64,000 bases of DNA from positions 124,001 through 188,000 of the forward strand of contig MU400579.1 in assembly GCA_022578965.1 (NCBI GenBank), given 5' to 3'. The notes beneath the pieces were generated by a model. It was not told where the DNA came from, ran no database searches, and was given only the letters and a program-made list of their open reading frames with translations. Shown piece after piece: positions 35,687 to 47,496 of the stretch; the stretch's first letter is position 1; each line of letters begins with the position of its first letter. The position numbers were made by a program, and so were the translations under genes. This DNA comes from Xylaria sp. FL1777. Lineage: Eukaryota; Ascomycota; Sordariomycetes; Xylariales; Xylariaceae.

Positions 35687-36129
35687 TGCCTAGCCAAGTA
35701 ACCTAGTAGCCGACTATTTGCGTAGACCAGTGCTCCAAGTGTACGATTTTTATTTAGTTCTGCTGATGTGTCGTGTTATCCGGGTAGAAGCTTTACCACA
35801 GGGTGTTGACTTTTTCTATGTTCATTTCGCGATCTTGACTTGACCAAGAACGCAGCCTCCAGCCTCATGTTGGCACCCAATGCCTTCGTCTTCTCGGTGT
35901 TGAGCAATATTTAAGCAAAGTGGAAGTGGAATTCCGCTCGTCGTAATGGCAAACTAACAGCTTAGCCGTAGTGCCTAAAAGTTAATAGAAAATCGGTCTG
36001 AATAGCTTCATTTGCGATGGTAGACGTGAAGAAATTGTTGTTGAGGATAATGGAGTAGTTCACGATCATAGCATAAGCAGCCTAGACATGAGAAGCCCCT
36101 TATATTCAGTGCTCCAAGCCCTAGGACGC
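35687..36129. other. coding-like fragments, unresolved
   Basis: Minus-strand frames near 35990-36070 (AMIVNYSIILNNNFF) and near 35800-35900 (KALGANMRLEAAFLVK) look protein-like but are broken by stops. They may be exons of the gene represented at 35429 and 36130. Confidence 0.25.
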
Positions 36130-36441
36130 TTAAATGCTACCATTGCATAGCCCCAGTTGGACGTCCCATTGCAAGCACTCGATCACCGATGGGTTGCGAA
36201 TACTCGCATAACCGAGTTTGACAGTTATCAGTAAAGCCTTGGCGGCAAATAACATGCGCATGCGCGGCATTTGGTTCCCCTTCGAGCCCCTTCCAACAAT
36301 ATAGCTGCTTACGGCGCGAGCGGCGCGTGCCTCGGCTACCTCGGGGTCGTCATTAAGACACAGTTCTGACCCGTTGTCCAGACCGACGAAGCAAAGGCGG
36401 CGCTAGCGTACGGCCTTGAATCGAGAGTGCAGTTTAGACAT
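36130..36441 (-). pseudogene. coding-like segment with an early in-frame stop
   Basis: On the minus strand an ATG at 36441 gives 12 codons, then TAG at 36405-36403, then 90 open codons in the same frame ending in TAA at 36130. The open segment has a convincing amino-acid composition (LDNGSELCLNDDPEVAEARA, later KALLITVKLGYASIRNPSV). The TAG could equally be an acceptor, since TCTAAAC lies about 26 nt before it, making this an internal exon. The segment has no upstream ATG of its own. No family was recognised. Confidence 0.35.
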
Positions 36442-36796
36442 ATGATTGGGTGCGCAGAACTAGGCGCTTATTGAATGTAATAAGAGAGAGAGAGAGAGGG
36501 CACCAGCTGTTTGGTGCCACCTTGCAGCAAATCCTAAACTGACATAAAGCTTAGCCTGTAGGTTGTGACACCTCGACCAGAGGATAAGAAAGCAACCATC
36601 CCTCCATCCGCTTTATCTTGGCATGGCCACCGCTAGTTGCTAGATGCAAACGCAAACGCAAGCAGGAGTTTACCTTCTTACAGCCTCGAATTCATCTTTG
36701 TCTTCCAAGCATTCTCCTTGTTATTGTCTTGATCTTTTTCCCAGGAGCTATACGCTCTATAGTATCATCGTCTTCGGCCGAGCTGTCTCGCTGCAT

Positions 36797-37219
36797 CTAC
36801 TGTGTACAAAGCCCCTTTCGCGGTGACGGTATTAGGGATGGATTAGCTTTGGGGTACTTGTACTGCCTTGCTATGATCGATCGTCGATTACCGAGCTGAC
36901 TGACGCGTTTGTCATATTGGACAAGCTCGTAAAAACCGACAGCATAGCACCTTTCCGGAACTTGACTTTCGTCTGACTCAATATCGACTTCCTCGGCTTT
37001 GCGGGCACCCATAAAAGTCATACGATGGAGGCGTTACGATCTTCGTGCCGTAGTAGATTGGGGCGCGAGCCATGTTTTTCCGAGACGTCGGACGTCAGGT
37101 CCTACCTCACACACTAGGAAGCTATAGGGAATAGGAGTCTTCACAAAGTTGAAGACGTCATTTGTTCCAGTTGAGTATACAGGTAAGTTCGCAATGTTTT
37201 CTATGTCGAGATACTTCAC
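36797..37219 (-). pseudogene. possible gene relic in two segments
   Basis: Two minus-strand open segments, 37219..37034 and 37021..36797, have protein-like composition (NLPVYSTGTNDVFNFVK in the first; KAEEVDIESDESQVPERCY in the second) and lie in different frames. A GTAGGA donor candidate ends the useful part of the first. No clean join was found. This may be a frameshifted or intron-containing gene, or chance. Confidence 0.22.
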
Positions 37220-38803
37220 TGCAGCAACTTAGGTTAGTGGTAGCCAATTAATCGTGATCCATAGTTGTTTCGAATGCGTAGAAAGTTATCAAGGCGTAGT
37301 TCTAGCCTAAACAAGGAGAGCTTTCGTACTCCAAAAGCACCGAAGACTAAAAGAGGCTACCCCAAGGACTGCTTACTGTTTTCTGAGATAGCTCTGCAGG
37401 CAGGACCCCTAAATGCGCAATTGGCAACAATGGATTCATCTTAACAAGTAGTTGAACTCAACGGATTGGGGCAGTCCTCAATAGACTAGATTCCCGGCGA
37501 AGTAAAAAAGAAGAATAAGGAGGTAACAGTCACAATGCAGCGAGCAGAAATGTTCTGAATCTAGAAGTGAAAGGACGCTCTGCCAATTATATATTATATG
37601 TGAACAAGAATTATGGGCCAGCATGCAGTGAATATAGGCCGCCCCCTGATAATGAGGATGACATCACATGCATTTCTGTCTTTTGAGGATTACCATTAGT
37701 CTAACGATGCTCGTGAGTATATTTACTAGAAATTTAATTGTCGTTAATGGTCGTTGTGACATGAATGCATCGCATGAAAGATCCTGATATGATTTCGTCT
37801 GTGGTGGCACACAACTTAATATGCAGAAATGAACAGAGCATCGGATGATACAATGCATCAACTATTTCTACTTACATAAAGTAGCGTTAGGTAAACCAAT
37901 TACGATCCGAATAATAGGACCAGGGGGGAAGACTAGAGAACGGCAGTAAAGCAAGTAATTGGAAGCTGTCTCGATCGTACGTTCAATCTCTATCGCAATG
38001 AATGTCTTATGATCGAGGGTCTAGCATTCGGGAGACTGCATTGACTCCAGCAGTCCACACAGTCTACGGCCTTCGTTGCCCAAGAAATGATGCTTTGAAA
38101 ACGGCCTCGAGAGATTCAGTTCGGACACCGAGATACCATAGCTCCTTGCGTTGCTAGCATACGGTGAACACCTGGCTAGACAATTGGAACCGCGTTACCT
38201 AATTCTAGGAGGTTTCGGCTCCGGGTCCCTGCCGAGCTGACACTATTCAAAAAGGCGTCGATGCATACTGAGCTTACGGGGTAATCAGGTTCTCGTCCAA
38301 TAGCAATTTGAGCCTAGAAGACCCTCCTGCAAGAGCTCGCCTCTTAACAGGTCTAGCTTGGGTCTGGAGACCCTGCGGTCTGCGATGCGCTCGTGAGGAC
38401 GCCTCTCAGCTGCGCCTCCTCCGCCGAATGTCGCAGGTTCCGTTCCGAGGGAGACAGCTGTGGTATAATTGACCGTGGGATGCCCGGGACAAACAAATAT
38501 TGAATGCGTTGGAAGGAGATTAGATGCGAGAATTCGCTCGCTTGGACCGTCTAGACTGCAATAGATATGCACATCAGCTGTGTTGATCCTCGTAATTTTG
38601 CTTGGCACCACCTAGCTATGCAGTGCTCTCGAACTCAGCTCCATCAGCTAAACAATTTTGGAATTAACGTCACAATACCCGAGGACGATGATATGTAATT
38701 GCGGTCAAGCTTAAATACGCTGTTCCCCGGGACTGCTGAGGTATGTATGAGACGAGAAGATGCTCACATCCTCTTGATACAAGTTAAGAATCCTCACGCC
38801 AAC
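37220..38803. other. gene-free region
   Basis: No gene is supported. The last 200 bases are the probable promoter of the small secreted protein gene. A 108-codon minus-strand open frame at 38285-38611 has no recognisable feature. Confidence 0.45.
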
Positions 38804-39477
38804 ATGCAGCAGTCTCTTGCTTTCTTACTCACTTCCGCCATCGCCGCCGCTTCGGCGTGCACCATCCCGCCAGGGCCTCCGCTATCAAACAACATTACGG
38901 ACGGCTTCTCGCTCCAGCTGCAGAATGCCTCGTACCCAGACGTTCACAACCACTTCCTGAACATCTGGGACTGGGGCGGCGGCGACCAGCACCTGTTCGT
39001 CAGTCCGGCCGGCAACTTCACGAGCGAACTACAGCTCATCGACGGCGTCATCACCCTGTCCAGCGCCTTCTGGGATCCGCCGCGACGGGCTGTGATTAAC
39101 GGCGAGGTATGTTGTGCATGAGCGATGTTGCACATATGCGACATGTCTTATGTCGCATAAGACATGTCATATCTCATATATCAGAGAGTGCTGCTCGCGC
39201 TAGAAGTGATGTTGCGCATTAGCGAAGTGGCTTTCGCCACCTCAATGTAACCCGCGCTGATCATGCCCGCAATCTATTTAGTACGAACCCTTGGACAACA
39301 CCACGAAGATGTTTATGACAGAACGAGGTGATCCCCGCGCTGTCTGGGACGTGGTGTACGGCTGCAACCCGGACACGGATGCGCTACAGGTCGAACTCGC
39401 GCTCAAGGTTAGTACTTGCTCTAGACCAGAGTCTCTTATATCTATACCCTTTTCAGCTGTTTCCGGAGCACGGATAG
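38804..39477 (+). CDS. small secreted protein, function unknown
   Basis: Three exons, 38804..39106, 39282..39407 and 39457..39477, encode 149 residues. The start MQQSLAFLLTSAIAAASA is a classic signal peptide with a likely cut before or near the first cysteine (Cys in ACTIPPGPP). The mature part has several N-glycosylation sequons (NNIT, NASY, NFTS), a WDWGGG motif and only two cysteines. Introns start GTATGT and GTTAGT. The last exon is just seven codons and ends the protein with LFPEHG. I do not recognise the family; length and signal fit an extracellular fungal protein or effector-like product. The first intron holds a 13-bp perfect hairpin. A different third exon is possible. Confidence 0.65.
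39140..39168. repeat. perfect hairpin inside an intron
   Basis: The stem gacatgtcttatg (39140-39152) pairs perfectly with cataagacatgtc (39156-39168) around a 3-nt loop. It lies within the first intron of the small secreted protein gene and could fold in the pre-mRNA. Confidence 0.85.
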
Positions 39478-40569
39478 CCCAATCAGGCATGTTGTATCCC
39501 GCAGTACTACACCTCCTCCGGGGTCTTGAATGTTAGCTCGCGCACAAAGCCGGAGGAGGGTATGTAAGACAGGAGATCTAGGCTAGGCGCGAACTAAACA
39601 GTTGTGCACTTGTAAAACGGCTCTGTCAGCTGTCAAGTCGAAAGAATCCATCCAGCCAGTGCTCCCGATGTTAAGCCGGGAAAGAGTGGGGCATTACTGT
39701 ATCGGTGAAATTTGGACCGAGTACCCAGCTAAAACCTCTGGAGGAGGCTCAATCAATCATCAACCATCAACAACACTTACTAACTCTGGATTTCTAAAAG
39801 TCTCGTGGCGACGAAGAGTTTGGTGGCCTGATGGGCGTAAGACCGTTCAACGGTATGATGGACTTCCGATATAAGGGACCAGGCACTTCAGGTATGCGCA
39901 GAAAGAATAGTTCTCTATTCATCCGTGACACGATGCGTATATCGCCCCAGAATGTCTACAAGCGCTAATAAACATAATAGTGAACGATCCTAACCGCCCT
40001 TGGACTCACGTTACGTTGGTTGTTGTCCATAACGCTACGCTTGTTTGAACATGAAGCTGGCCAGACAAGATCTTATTACGCCTGACGATTTGCCCAGACA
40101 GTTGTGATCTTGATCAGCCATGCTTTGACGACCATCCAGATCCAACGAAAACATTTATATACATGTTTATGATATATCTATACCATAGCACTACATTTAG
40201 ATGCATGTTAATAAAAGATATAGCCAAATATAAAGGGTTATTATCTTGTTATGCCGAGACTTCACTTTAATCTAAATAGAATCATTGGACGGACAGGCAC
40301 ACATCATTTTCACATTCTAGAAATACAGCGACACGTGGTAAAATCAAGTAATGTATCATTGCCGTTAAACCTATCTAGGAACCAGCCTATTCTATAACCC
40401 AGGCTGTGCGTCTAATGTCCTAGGCCCTTCGTGACGCAAAAGTGTGACAGGAAAATCCAAGAAACACAATCCACCATGATGCAATGCTTAGCTAGCCGCG
40501 AAATTAGGTGGTACTAAACCGGAAGCGCCATCCAACCAGCTGCATCATAGCCGTTCCTTTTTAACCTCC
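39478..40569. other. intergenic between convergent genes
   Basis: No gene is supported. The region is the shared 3' flank of the secreted-protein gene and the GH17 gene, AT-rich near 40140-40260. Confidence 0.5.
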
Positions 40570-41829
40570 TTAGAAGAGAGCAAAGGCGGTGCCGAAAACG
40601 GCAACAAGGAAGGTAGCACCCATCATGGTGAGTGATGCGGCACCGGAGCCTGGCACAACGGAGCCGGTAGGCGAGCTGCTGCTGCTGGTTCCAGTAGTGG
40701 AGGAGCCAGATCCAGATCCAGAGCCGGATCCAGAGCTGGAGCCAGAGCCAGAGCCAGAGCCTGAAGTTGCCGAGGATGTGGGGGAGAGACTGCCGGTAGA
40801 GGTAGAGTTGGAGCCGGAAGTAGAGGTGGCAGTGGAGGTACCCGCAGACGAAGTCGAGCTGGGCGTGTCGAAAGTTGTGGGGCAAGTCAGGTTGAAGCGG
40901 GGGGTGGTCGACAGGTTGTTGGTAATAGCAAAGCTCTGCTTGTTGGCGCCGTTGGAGTCCCGGAGGTTGTACCAGAAGGTCGGGGTCTTGTTGAAGAGCC
41001 GGCGGCAACCAACCTCTTGCCAGTAGTACTGAGCGTTCTCAACGCTGGCGACAGCCTCGCCCCACTTGATACCAGTGTACGGGTAGCCAGTCTCAGTCAC
41101 CCAGACGGGCTTGCCACCGGCGGCGGCGATAGTAGCATCGTAGGCCGCGTCGAACAGCTTGCCTGAGTTCTTGATGTCGTTGCCCTTGCCGTCCTCGTAG
41201 TACGGGTACTCATCAACTCCGATCCAGTCAACGGCGTCGATGACAGCCTTGTTGGTGCCGTTGGTCCAGGCGTCCCAGGTGTCGACGTGGCCGATGGGGA
41301 CGGAAGAGATGGCCGAGTCGGCGAAGGTGTCCTTGAACTCCTTGATGAATTTGGTGATGACATCAGGGCCAGCACCAACTCCAGTCGGGTCGTTCTTCAG
41401 GCCGGTTACGGAGACACGGTACAGGTCTTCGCTGCCGATGGAAACACCGATGATGAGGTTGGCAAGGTCTTTGCCGTACTTGCTCAAGGCGCTCTTCAGC
41501 GCCGTCATCTCGTTGTCGATGCTGTCGGTACCCGACGTCCACAAGCCGAGCAGAATCTTGGTGTTGGTCTCAACGGCGGCATCGAAGGCCTGAATGGGGT
41601 CATTCTGGGAATAGGCCTGGATGTTGGTGTACAACCTCACAGCGTCGAACTTGCCGGGGGCTCCCTTAAGGCCCTGGGCAGTGTTGAACTCGGCAAGGAA
41701 ATCAGCCTTGAACTTGGCGGAATTGTCGGTCTTGGTGGCGCCCGAGTTGAAGCCCAGGTAGTTTTCGGAGGCAGACGCGAGCGTGGCGAAGGCGCCGGCT
41801 GCGAGGGCGGAGGTAGATGAGACGCGCAT
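40570..41829 (-). CDS. GPI-anchored GH17 glucan endo-1,3-beta-glucosidase
   Basis: A single exon of 419 residues. It begins with a signal peptide (MRVSSTSALAAGAFATLASA). The catalytic domain has the GH17 motifs VRLYTNIQAY, IIGVSIGSEDLYR with the proton donor Glu134, VDWIGVDEYPYY, and VWVTETGYPY with the nucleophile Glu246. After about residue 320 come Ser/Thr-rich sequence and a Gly-Ser repeat, then an omega-site region and a hydrophobic end (FLVAVFGTAFALF), the signature of GPI attachment. It matches Aspergillus EglC-type enzymes that cut and may transfer beta-1,3-glucan in the cell wall. The long plus-strand open frame across the linker is an antisense effect of the GS repeat. Confidence 0.93.
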   Translation of the reverse strand: MRVSSTSALAAGAFATLASASENYLGFNSGATKTDNSAKFKADFLAEFNTAQGLKGAPGKFDAVRLYTNIQAYSQNDPIQAFDAAVETNTKILLGLWTSGTDSIDNEMTALKSALSKYGKDLANLIIGVSIGSEDLYRVSVTGLKNDPTGVGAGPDVITKFIKEFKDTFADSAISSVPIGHVDTWDAWTNGTNKAVIDAVDWIGVDEYPYYEDGKGNDIKNSGKLFDAAYDATIAAAGGKPVWVTETGYPYTGIKWGEAVASVENAQYYWQEVGCRRLFNKTPTFWYNLRDSNGANKQSFAITNNLSTTPRFNLTCPTTFDTPSSTSSAGTSTATSTSGSNSTSTGSLSPTSSATSGSGSGSGSSSGSGSGSGSGSSTTGTSSSSSPTGSVVPGSGAASLTMMGATFLVAVFGTAFALF

Positions 41830-42671
41830 GGTGAATTCGGTGTGTTGTGAATCGAGGGATTGAGGGAGTCCTGGGTGGGAGAAAGGGTGAAGTGCGCGTA
41901 TAATTAATTAATGAAGGACAGTAGAAACGAGTGTGTTGGCAGTATACACCAGAAAGATTCAAGGAGAGACTGTGCCGGAGAACAAGCACGTAAAATGTAA
42001 AATGTGTTTCGAAGGAAGAAGAAGTAAGGATTCAATCCAATACAAACATCGAATACGAGGGCTTGTTTTACACCAGCGCCAAGCTAGAACAAACGAGCGT
42101 TACATAAGCTAAGAATTTTAAGGGGGTGGCTCCTCCAATCCTTGCCACTCTACACTGTGTGTGAGACCTGATCCGCAATGGGTACTTAATGTACTTATGT
42201 AAATACCTAAATACCTAGTGGTCTACCGGTATAACCGATCTACAGCACTATGTAGTACTTTGTGTCAAAGTCAAAGCGCAACAAGAGTCTTTATTTCTGA
42301 AAAGAATGAATGTATAAATGTATGTGTATGTATATGTGTAGGCATGCGTTCCACGAGAAAACAATATCTGAAACTTACGCACAAGAAAAGCACTGCCTAG
42401 ATTTAAAAGAAGTTCGGCCCACTCATTGGTGCGTGGTCTATGCGTACTACGTAAGTAAAGGTAGGACCATGTCTAACGTACGTTACAAATTTCACATGTC
42501 TTGATCGGATATTATTAGTATGAATCTGCTGTGAAGCATGAAAAGTCGCCACAACCCTGCAGCAGGAGGGCCTCCCAACAACCTAGCAAATCGATATGTA
42601 CTGACATTCTCATACACTAGTGTCATTCTTCGCATCCATGACATAAAGAGTACTTACTATGCAAGAAGCAT
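41830..42671. other. promoter of the GH17 gene and intergenic DNA
   Basis: No gene is supported. The 200 bases upstream of 41829 are probably the GH17 promoter and leader. Further on the DNA is AT-rich, and the 3' flank of the next minus-strand gene begins below 42672. Confidence 0.5.
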
Positions 42672-43352
42672 TCATCTATCCGAGTTAGAAGACTCGTCCG
42701 ACTCGCTAACCGTATAGTACCTCGTTCCCCGTGTCGTCGAGACCGATTCTTCAAGTTGAGCAATCTCATCTATCCAGTCCGAATGCTCTCTGGCTGCGGG
42801 AACTGGAAAGTTTGGCTTATCCCATACACCCTCAGGTATTGGAATATGTCGTCGCTTCTTGGGTTTAGGCCGTGCCGCCTCGAGATTGTCTAGTTCCTCG
42901 AGAAATTCCGAGCCGCCAGAGATCCTTTTTGCAGACTCGTTATTTTCGCTGTCGTCGGAAACATCAGTGTCGGGGTTCCCTTCTTCTGATTGGAGGTCAA
43001 TATCCTCAAAACCATGAACTTGCCTGCCATCAAAAAATTCTGGTGCTATCTTAGCCTGGTCGTAGCCGCTCCACCATGGAGCTAGCTCATGAGCAACATC
43101 GTCAGCCCTCGATAGCTTACCGAAACAGCCCAACCCAAGGTCAAAAGTGGGATCAGAGAGGCTGTCCTCCATTATGGCTCCTGTGTGCGGAAGCTGTAAT
43201 GGGGAAGGAAGGTTAGGTCCATCTGGTCTAGAAGAGGAGAATCCTTGGATAGGCTTAAGAACTGACCCTCCCTCATTCTCTAAACCTACCTGAAGGGTTG
43301 GTCTATTGCTGTCGCTAGAAGGAACCTGTTCTGAGAAATCTGCCATTGTCAT
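42672..43352 (-). CDS. acidic hypothetical protein
   Basis: One exon of 226 residues from the ATG at 43352; a second in-frame ATG lies two codons later. The protein is acidic with Ser/Asp/Glu-rich parts (DLQSEEGNPDTDVSDDSEN) and a basic patch, PKPKKRRHIPIPEG, that looks like a nuclear localisation signal. The segment GVWDKPNFPVPAAREHSDWI is the most ordered. No known domain was recognised. Upstream an AAG-GTAATG could serve as a donor, so an additional 5' exon is possible. Lone position and composition suggest a disordered nuclear protein. Confidence 0.6.
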   Translation of the reverse strand: MTMADFSEQVPSSDSNRPTLQVGLENEGGSVLKPIQGFSSSRPDGPNLPSPLQLPHTGAIMEDSLSDPTFDLGLGCFGKLSRADDVAHELAPWWSGYDQAKIAPEFFDGRQVHGFEDIDLQSEEGNPDTDVSDDSENNESAKRISGGSEFLEELDNLEAARPKPKKRRHIPIPEGVWDKPNFPVPAAREHSDWIDEIAQLEESVSTTRGTRYYTVSESDESSNSDR

Positions 43353-46300
43353 TACCTTGATCAAGTGGTTTAAACGGGATTAGAGAGACGTTGTGTCAAC
43401 ACGAAAATGCCCCTTAGGTAGACCTACTCGAACTTGCTGCTGGTGCTGCTTTAAAGATATATTATATATGCCCAAGTATGCGATAGAACAAGGCATTGTT
43501 TTGTTACTCTCTTTGTGTGCCAGTCCATTGTTCGCAGTCCCTTGGACTGTCTTCACTTCTCACAATACATTTGCTTTGCAACTCAAAGAGCGAGATCAAG
43601 CAGGCCACATGTATAGTTTCTCCCGGTGACAATGAATTATCGTGAGGCCAATAAGGCCAACACAAAATCTAGATGGAGAAGCTCGCCCTAGAAGATGCCT
43701 ATCTTGAACAATACCATTCAATCACAATAAATGAGTGACATTGAATCATTAGGGAAGCCACGCTTAGTAAGATCAACTGTCAGAGAAAGAGAGTGAGTCG
43801 CAAGCGGCCAACAACGGGACAGTAGTCGTGTCAAGAGTGATTTAATAACTGCTCGTAAGCTTCACATACGTCGGCCAGAGGTGTAAAGGACGTGTGGAAT
43901 GTACTGATCTTCTACGCCTGCCCGATACATGTGAAGCTCACCGTGAAATGCAGGCAAGTGAAAATGATGAGCGAGAACTCTTGTGTTCAACTCTTGGTTT
44001 TGACACAGTGACACAATCTAGCATATTTAGGCTCAGAGCATTCATGACATATCACTTGATCTCGCTACTATGTTGAGTCAATTATGTAGACATAGGTGTC
44101 TAGGGAGGTTTCTACCCTCACGCATCGAAGACGACTTGGTACATGATTGTACCTCGCTCAAGAGTGTCATACTCAATTCTAAGTAGGCATCTACAATTGT
44201 GAATTTATGAGACGAACATAACCTAAAGCAGCTGTTTATTATAGTTGATGCTCTTCTAATACGAGCTCTCTGAGCTACCTATTCGGCTTAGTATAGCGGC
44301 TCTAGAGAAACCCTCCCGAGAGATCGAAGACCTCAGACTTACAATTATGGATTGGCTGCCTTAAGAATCACTCACAGCTCCCGGCTAATAGATTTTATGA
44401 CCTCGAAGAGACATAGAAAGGAGGGGTTATGAACATATAAATGACATAAATGAGGCACTAACGTTCGTAAAGATGAAAAATTCATATCTCGAGATTAATC
44501 AAGAGCAATTATCCTCCGAAACCATGTGAACATGTAGAACTACTCAACTTAGGCAGCAATAGGCAACCTCAATAACAACTGATCATAACCCTCTTGCAAC
44601 GGCAAACTAATGCGTTGCCCCCGAAGCGGTAGGTATAAACGATATCGAGGCCATCGAGAGAGACGCTGATCGGCAAGTGCATAGACACTAACCTCAGGCA
44701 CTTACCACTCATGAAATACCCCAATATAGCTTCTAATAATAAGATTTTGACCAATTTCTAATCATGCTCTGTTTACCGACTAAGCATCCCGATGAATCCA
44801 TCATGAACCTTAAATTCCGATACTATAAACTGTAGTAGAGTATCCTTGATCTCAGATAGGGGTTCACGAAAGCAAATCTCGTCACGAAACATCAAATTTG
44901 TTGCCCATCTATCGCAAGCTCTCCATTGGTGCAATGAAATTTACCCCTACCAGCTGGAAGCTCTCGTGAAGAAAGTAAGGCATACACCCCAAGCATCGTT
45001 AGTATAGTACCGTGCATCATCTCACCAAGGTACGATATGCGGTGCAATCTGATGTAAGGGCATTGCATCAAGCTCATCCCTGATCGAATAAAGTCAAGGG
45101 GCCCTGAATCCCAAGGTATCACACCACGCCCCAAGCTACGAGGGTTGCCTCAACTCTGGTTTTCCTCATTTCGTCTCGCCTTGTAAGTATATGTGAGGCG
45201 GGACATTTGGCCCGCCACGTCAGTCTAAGACAGTCCTAGCCTTTATAGCAGCAACCACTGATGTTACCTAATGCTGTCGCTGGATAACATATTACTGCCA
45301 ACTCTCCCCATTGCGCTGGCAGAGCGCAAGAAACACGACCCCTAAACCGTGTAGTATAGCGGTCATGGCGAAAGTAGTAGAAAAAAAACAAATAGATAAA
45401 TAAAATAAATCACTGAAAATAATTGAGTGCCTATTTTTATTTAATTAATTGCATCGGTATGTTATCTTGTCTTCGGGAGCGGCACACGAATCGGAGACTC
45501 CCTAATACGCCTGGGAGCATGCAGTGGTGCTGCGCACGTATACTACACGTAGATACCGGCCCTAAATTCCCGTCGTGCTGGATAAGAATGGCGTAGATAC
45601 GAGCCTTGGTATTCTCTGCATTAATACCATTATACCAGATGTCCTGACCGAGTCGGCCGACCGGTTGGCAATTGTAATTATTGATGCTGCTGTAACACGA
45701 CGAGTAAGGCAAAAGCCGGAGTGGCGCCTATGGACCCCCCGCGATAGTATACTTACGATCTAGTAACCGATCAAGATCACTGATGAAGTTGGGTTATACA
45801 ACCGTAAGTAGGGTGGCCACCAAGTCGGGATTGGGGGTCCCAACGCGCACACCGAGGGGAGATGGGAGATGGGATGAAAATAAAATAATAAAAAAAAGGT
45901 TTTATGTATTTTATTTTTGAATCCCTTTTTTTGACTTCTGATCAAAACGCATCCAACGCCATTACTATTATTATTTCTTTCTTTAGATGCTGCAGTATTG
46001 AAACTTCACCCTCCATCACGAAATAGCTTGCGCCAACTGGCCGGAACACCAGGCACAAGATGGCAACTTGTGTCAGAAGGGACACCCTTCCCTGACTCCA
46101 AGAGAGCCAGCGAGCCAGACGTCGGCGACCAGAACGCCGCTTTTGGACTGTTCGAGCGCGCGGTTACTGGGAGCCCAGGCGTTTTGGGACGGGCGCACTT
46201 TTCTTCTGCTGTCAAAAGAGCACTTTGACTCACATGAACACCCGCCGCGTCCAGTGAGAAACAGCCCGAGATGGTAGGAGAGCCCACAGGTTTGGTCGCT

Positions 46301-47496
46301 GGAGGACTGCCAACTCATCAAGTCGATGTCCGAGTTCGTCACATGTCTTGTAACAGCAGGGCTCATCCCAGGATGCGAAGAGGGTAAAAATAAGGGCACG
46401 TCTTGTTCCCCCCACCCCCGCCTGTACACCCCATTTCTGGTAGGTTACCATGGCTTCTGGGGGCGTCTGAGACTATTCGCTCGCTTTGCTCGAGTCCCCT
46501 ACCTTGGCACACGGCAGATGTCCACTGCGCTATTTAAGCTGTTGCTCACCGCCCAGCCGCCTGCATCAGGTTCATGGTCATCTGCCGCCAAATGCTGAGT
46601 TGGCAGACCACCCTGTCCATCAGCTGTCTCCAAGAGGAATATGCCATCGAGGCGCAAATAAGGACGGGCGCATGCTGGGAGATAACAAAAATAGAAGGGC
46701 TAAAATAAAATAAATAATAATATACTAATAAAGAAAATGAACAAGAAAAAAAAAAGAATTGGTCGACATCCAAAGGATACTTACTGGCTGGACGCAGTAA
46801 ATTATTGTAACCTACAGTAGGTATAGCGATACAGTACCGTGCTTGTAGCAAGCTATAGGTCAATTCATGTCACATAGCACTCAACTGTACCTATACAATC
46901 ACTGTCAAACGAGTCCTATTACCTCGATAAGCAGCAGAAGATTTTCGTATAGCATTCTAGTGTTCATCCCAAAGTGCGTTAGTGGGGAATGCGTTCGCTC
47001 GACTCGCGGTACCGGTATCGTTACTCGCGAAGGAGAGAGTATACCTGGCTCTCTTGTACTGGGGGGTGGAAATTCCAGATCTCCGACTGACTGATCGACT
47101 CTCTCCAGAGATACTTCTGTGACCCCCAAAGAGGCTGAACTGGCTGCCATGGTGTAACCTGCATGATACGCTTAGTCTCCAGTTACCGAGCTGAACACGC
47201 AATGCACCCGTTGTATCTATCCTCTGTTCAGGCAACCTTCCGTTCGCGTGACGGAGATGGTCGAATCAAGCCCCGGTTGATACATTCGAGGAGTCACGCA
47301 ACTCCTCTAGGAGTCCGGAAGACCTAGTGCATAGCATTGGCCCGAACTTTGAATAGTTGTGGGTTTCCTGGTATTTAGACGGCATAATGCCCGTGGCACT
47401 GGAGAAGACGACCCGATGATCCACGGGCTTAGGCAGCCTTGTCTTCTAGATAAGGGACGAGCGGCTGCTGCTCCGCTGGACGAAAAATTGTCGATG
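43353..47496. other. 4.1-kb gene-poor region
   Basis: No gene is supported. There are A/T-rich tracts at about 45380-45440 and 46700-46760 and a block of higher GC at 46010-46330, where open frames overlap on both strands without a recognisable protein. Confidence 0.45.

Noticed and set aside
40589..41026. 145-codon plus-strand acidic frame
   Set aside because: Antisense of the Gly-Ser linker of the GH17 gene; the PEPEPE pattern mirrors the repeat.
45998..46450. Overlapping open frames on both strands in a GC-rich block
   Set aside because: Up to five frames are open at once, which indicates composition, and none has a recognisable domain.
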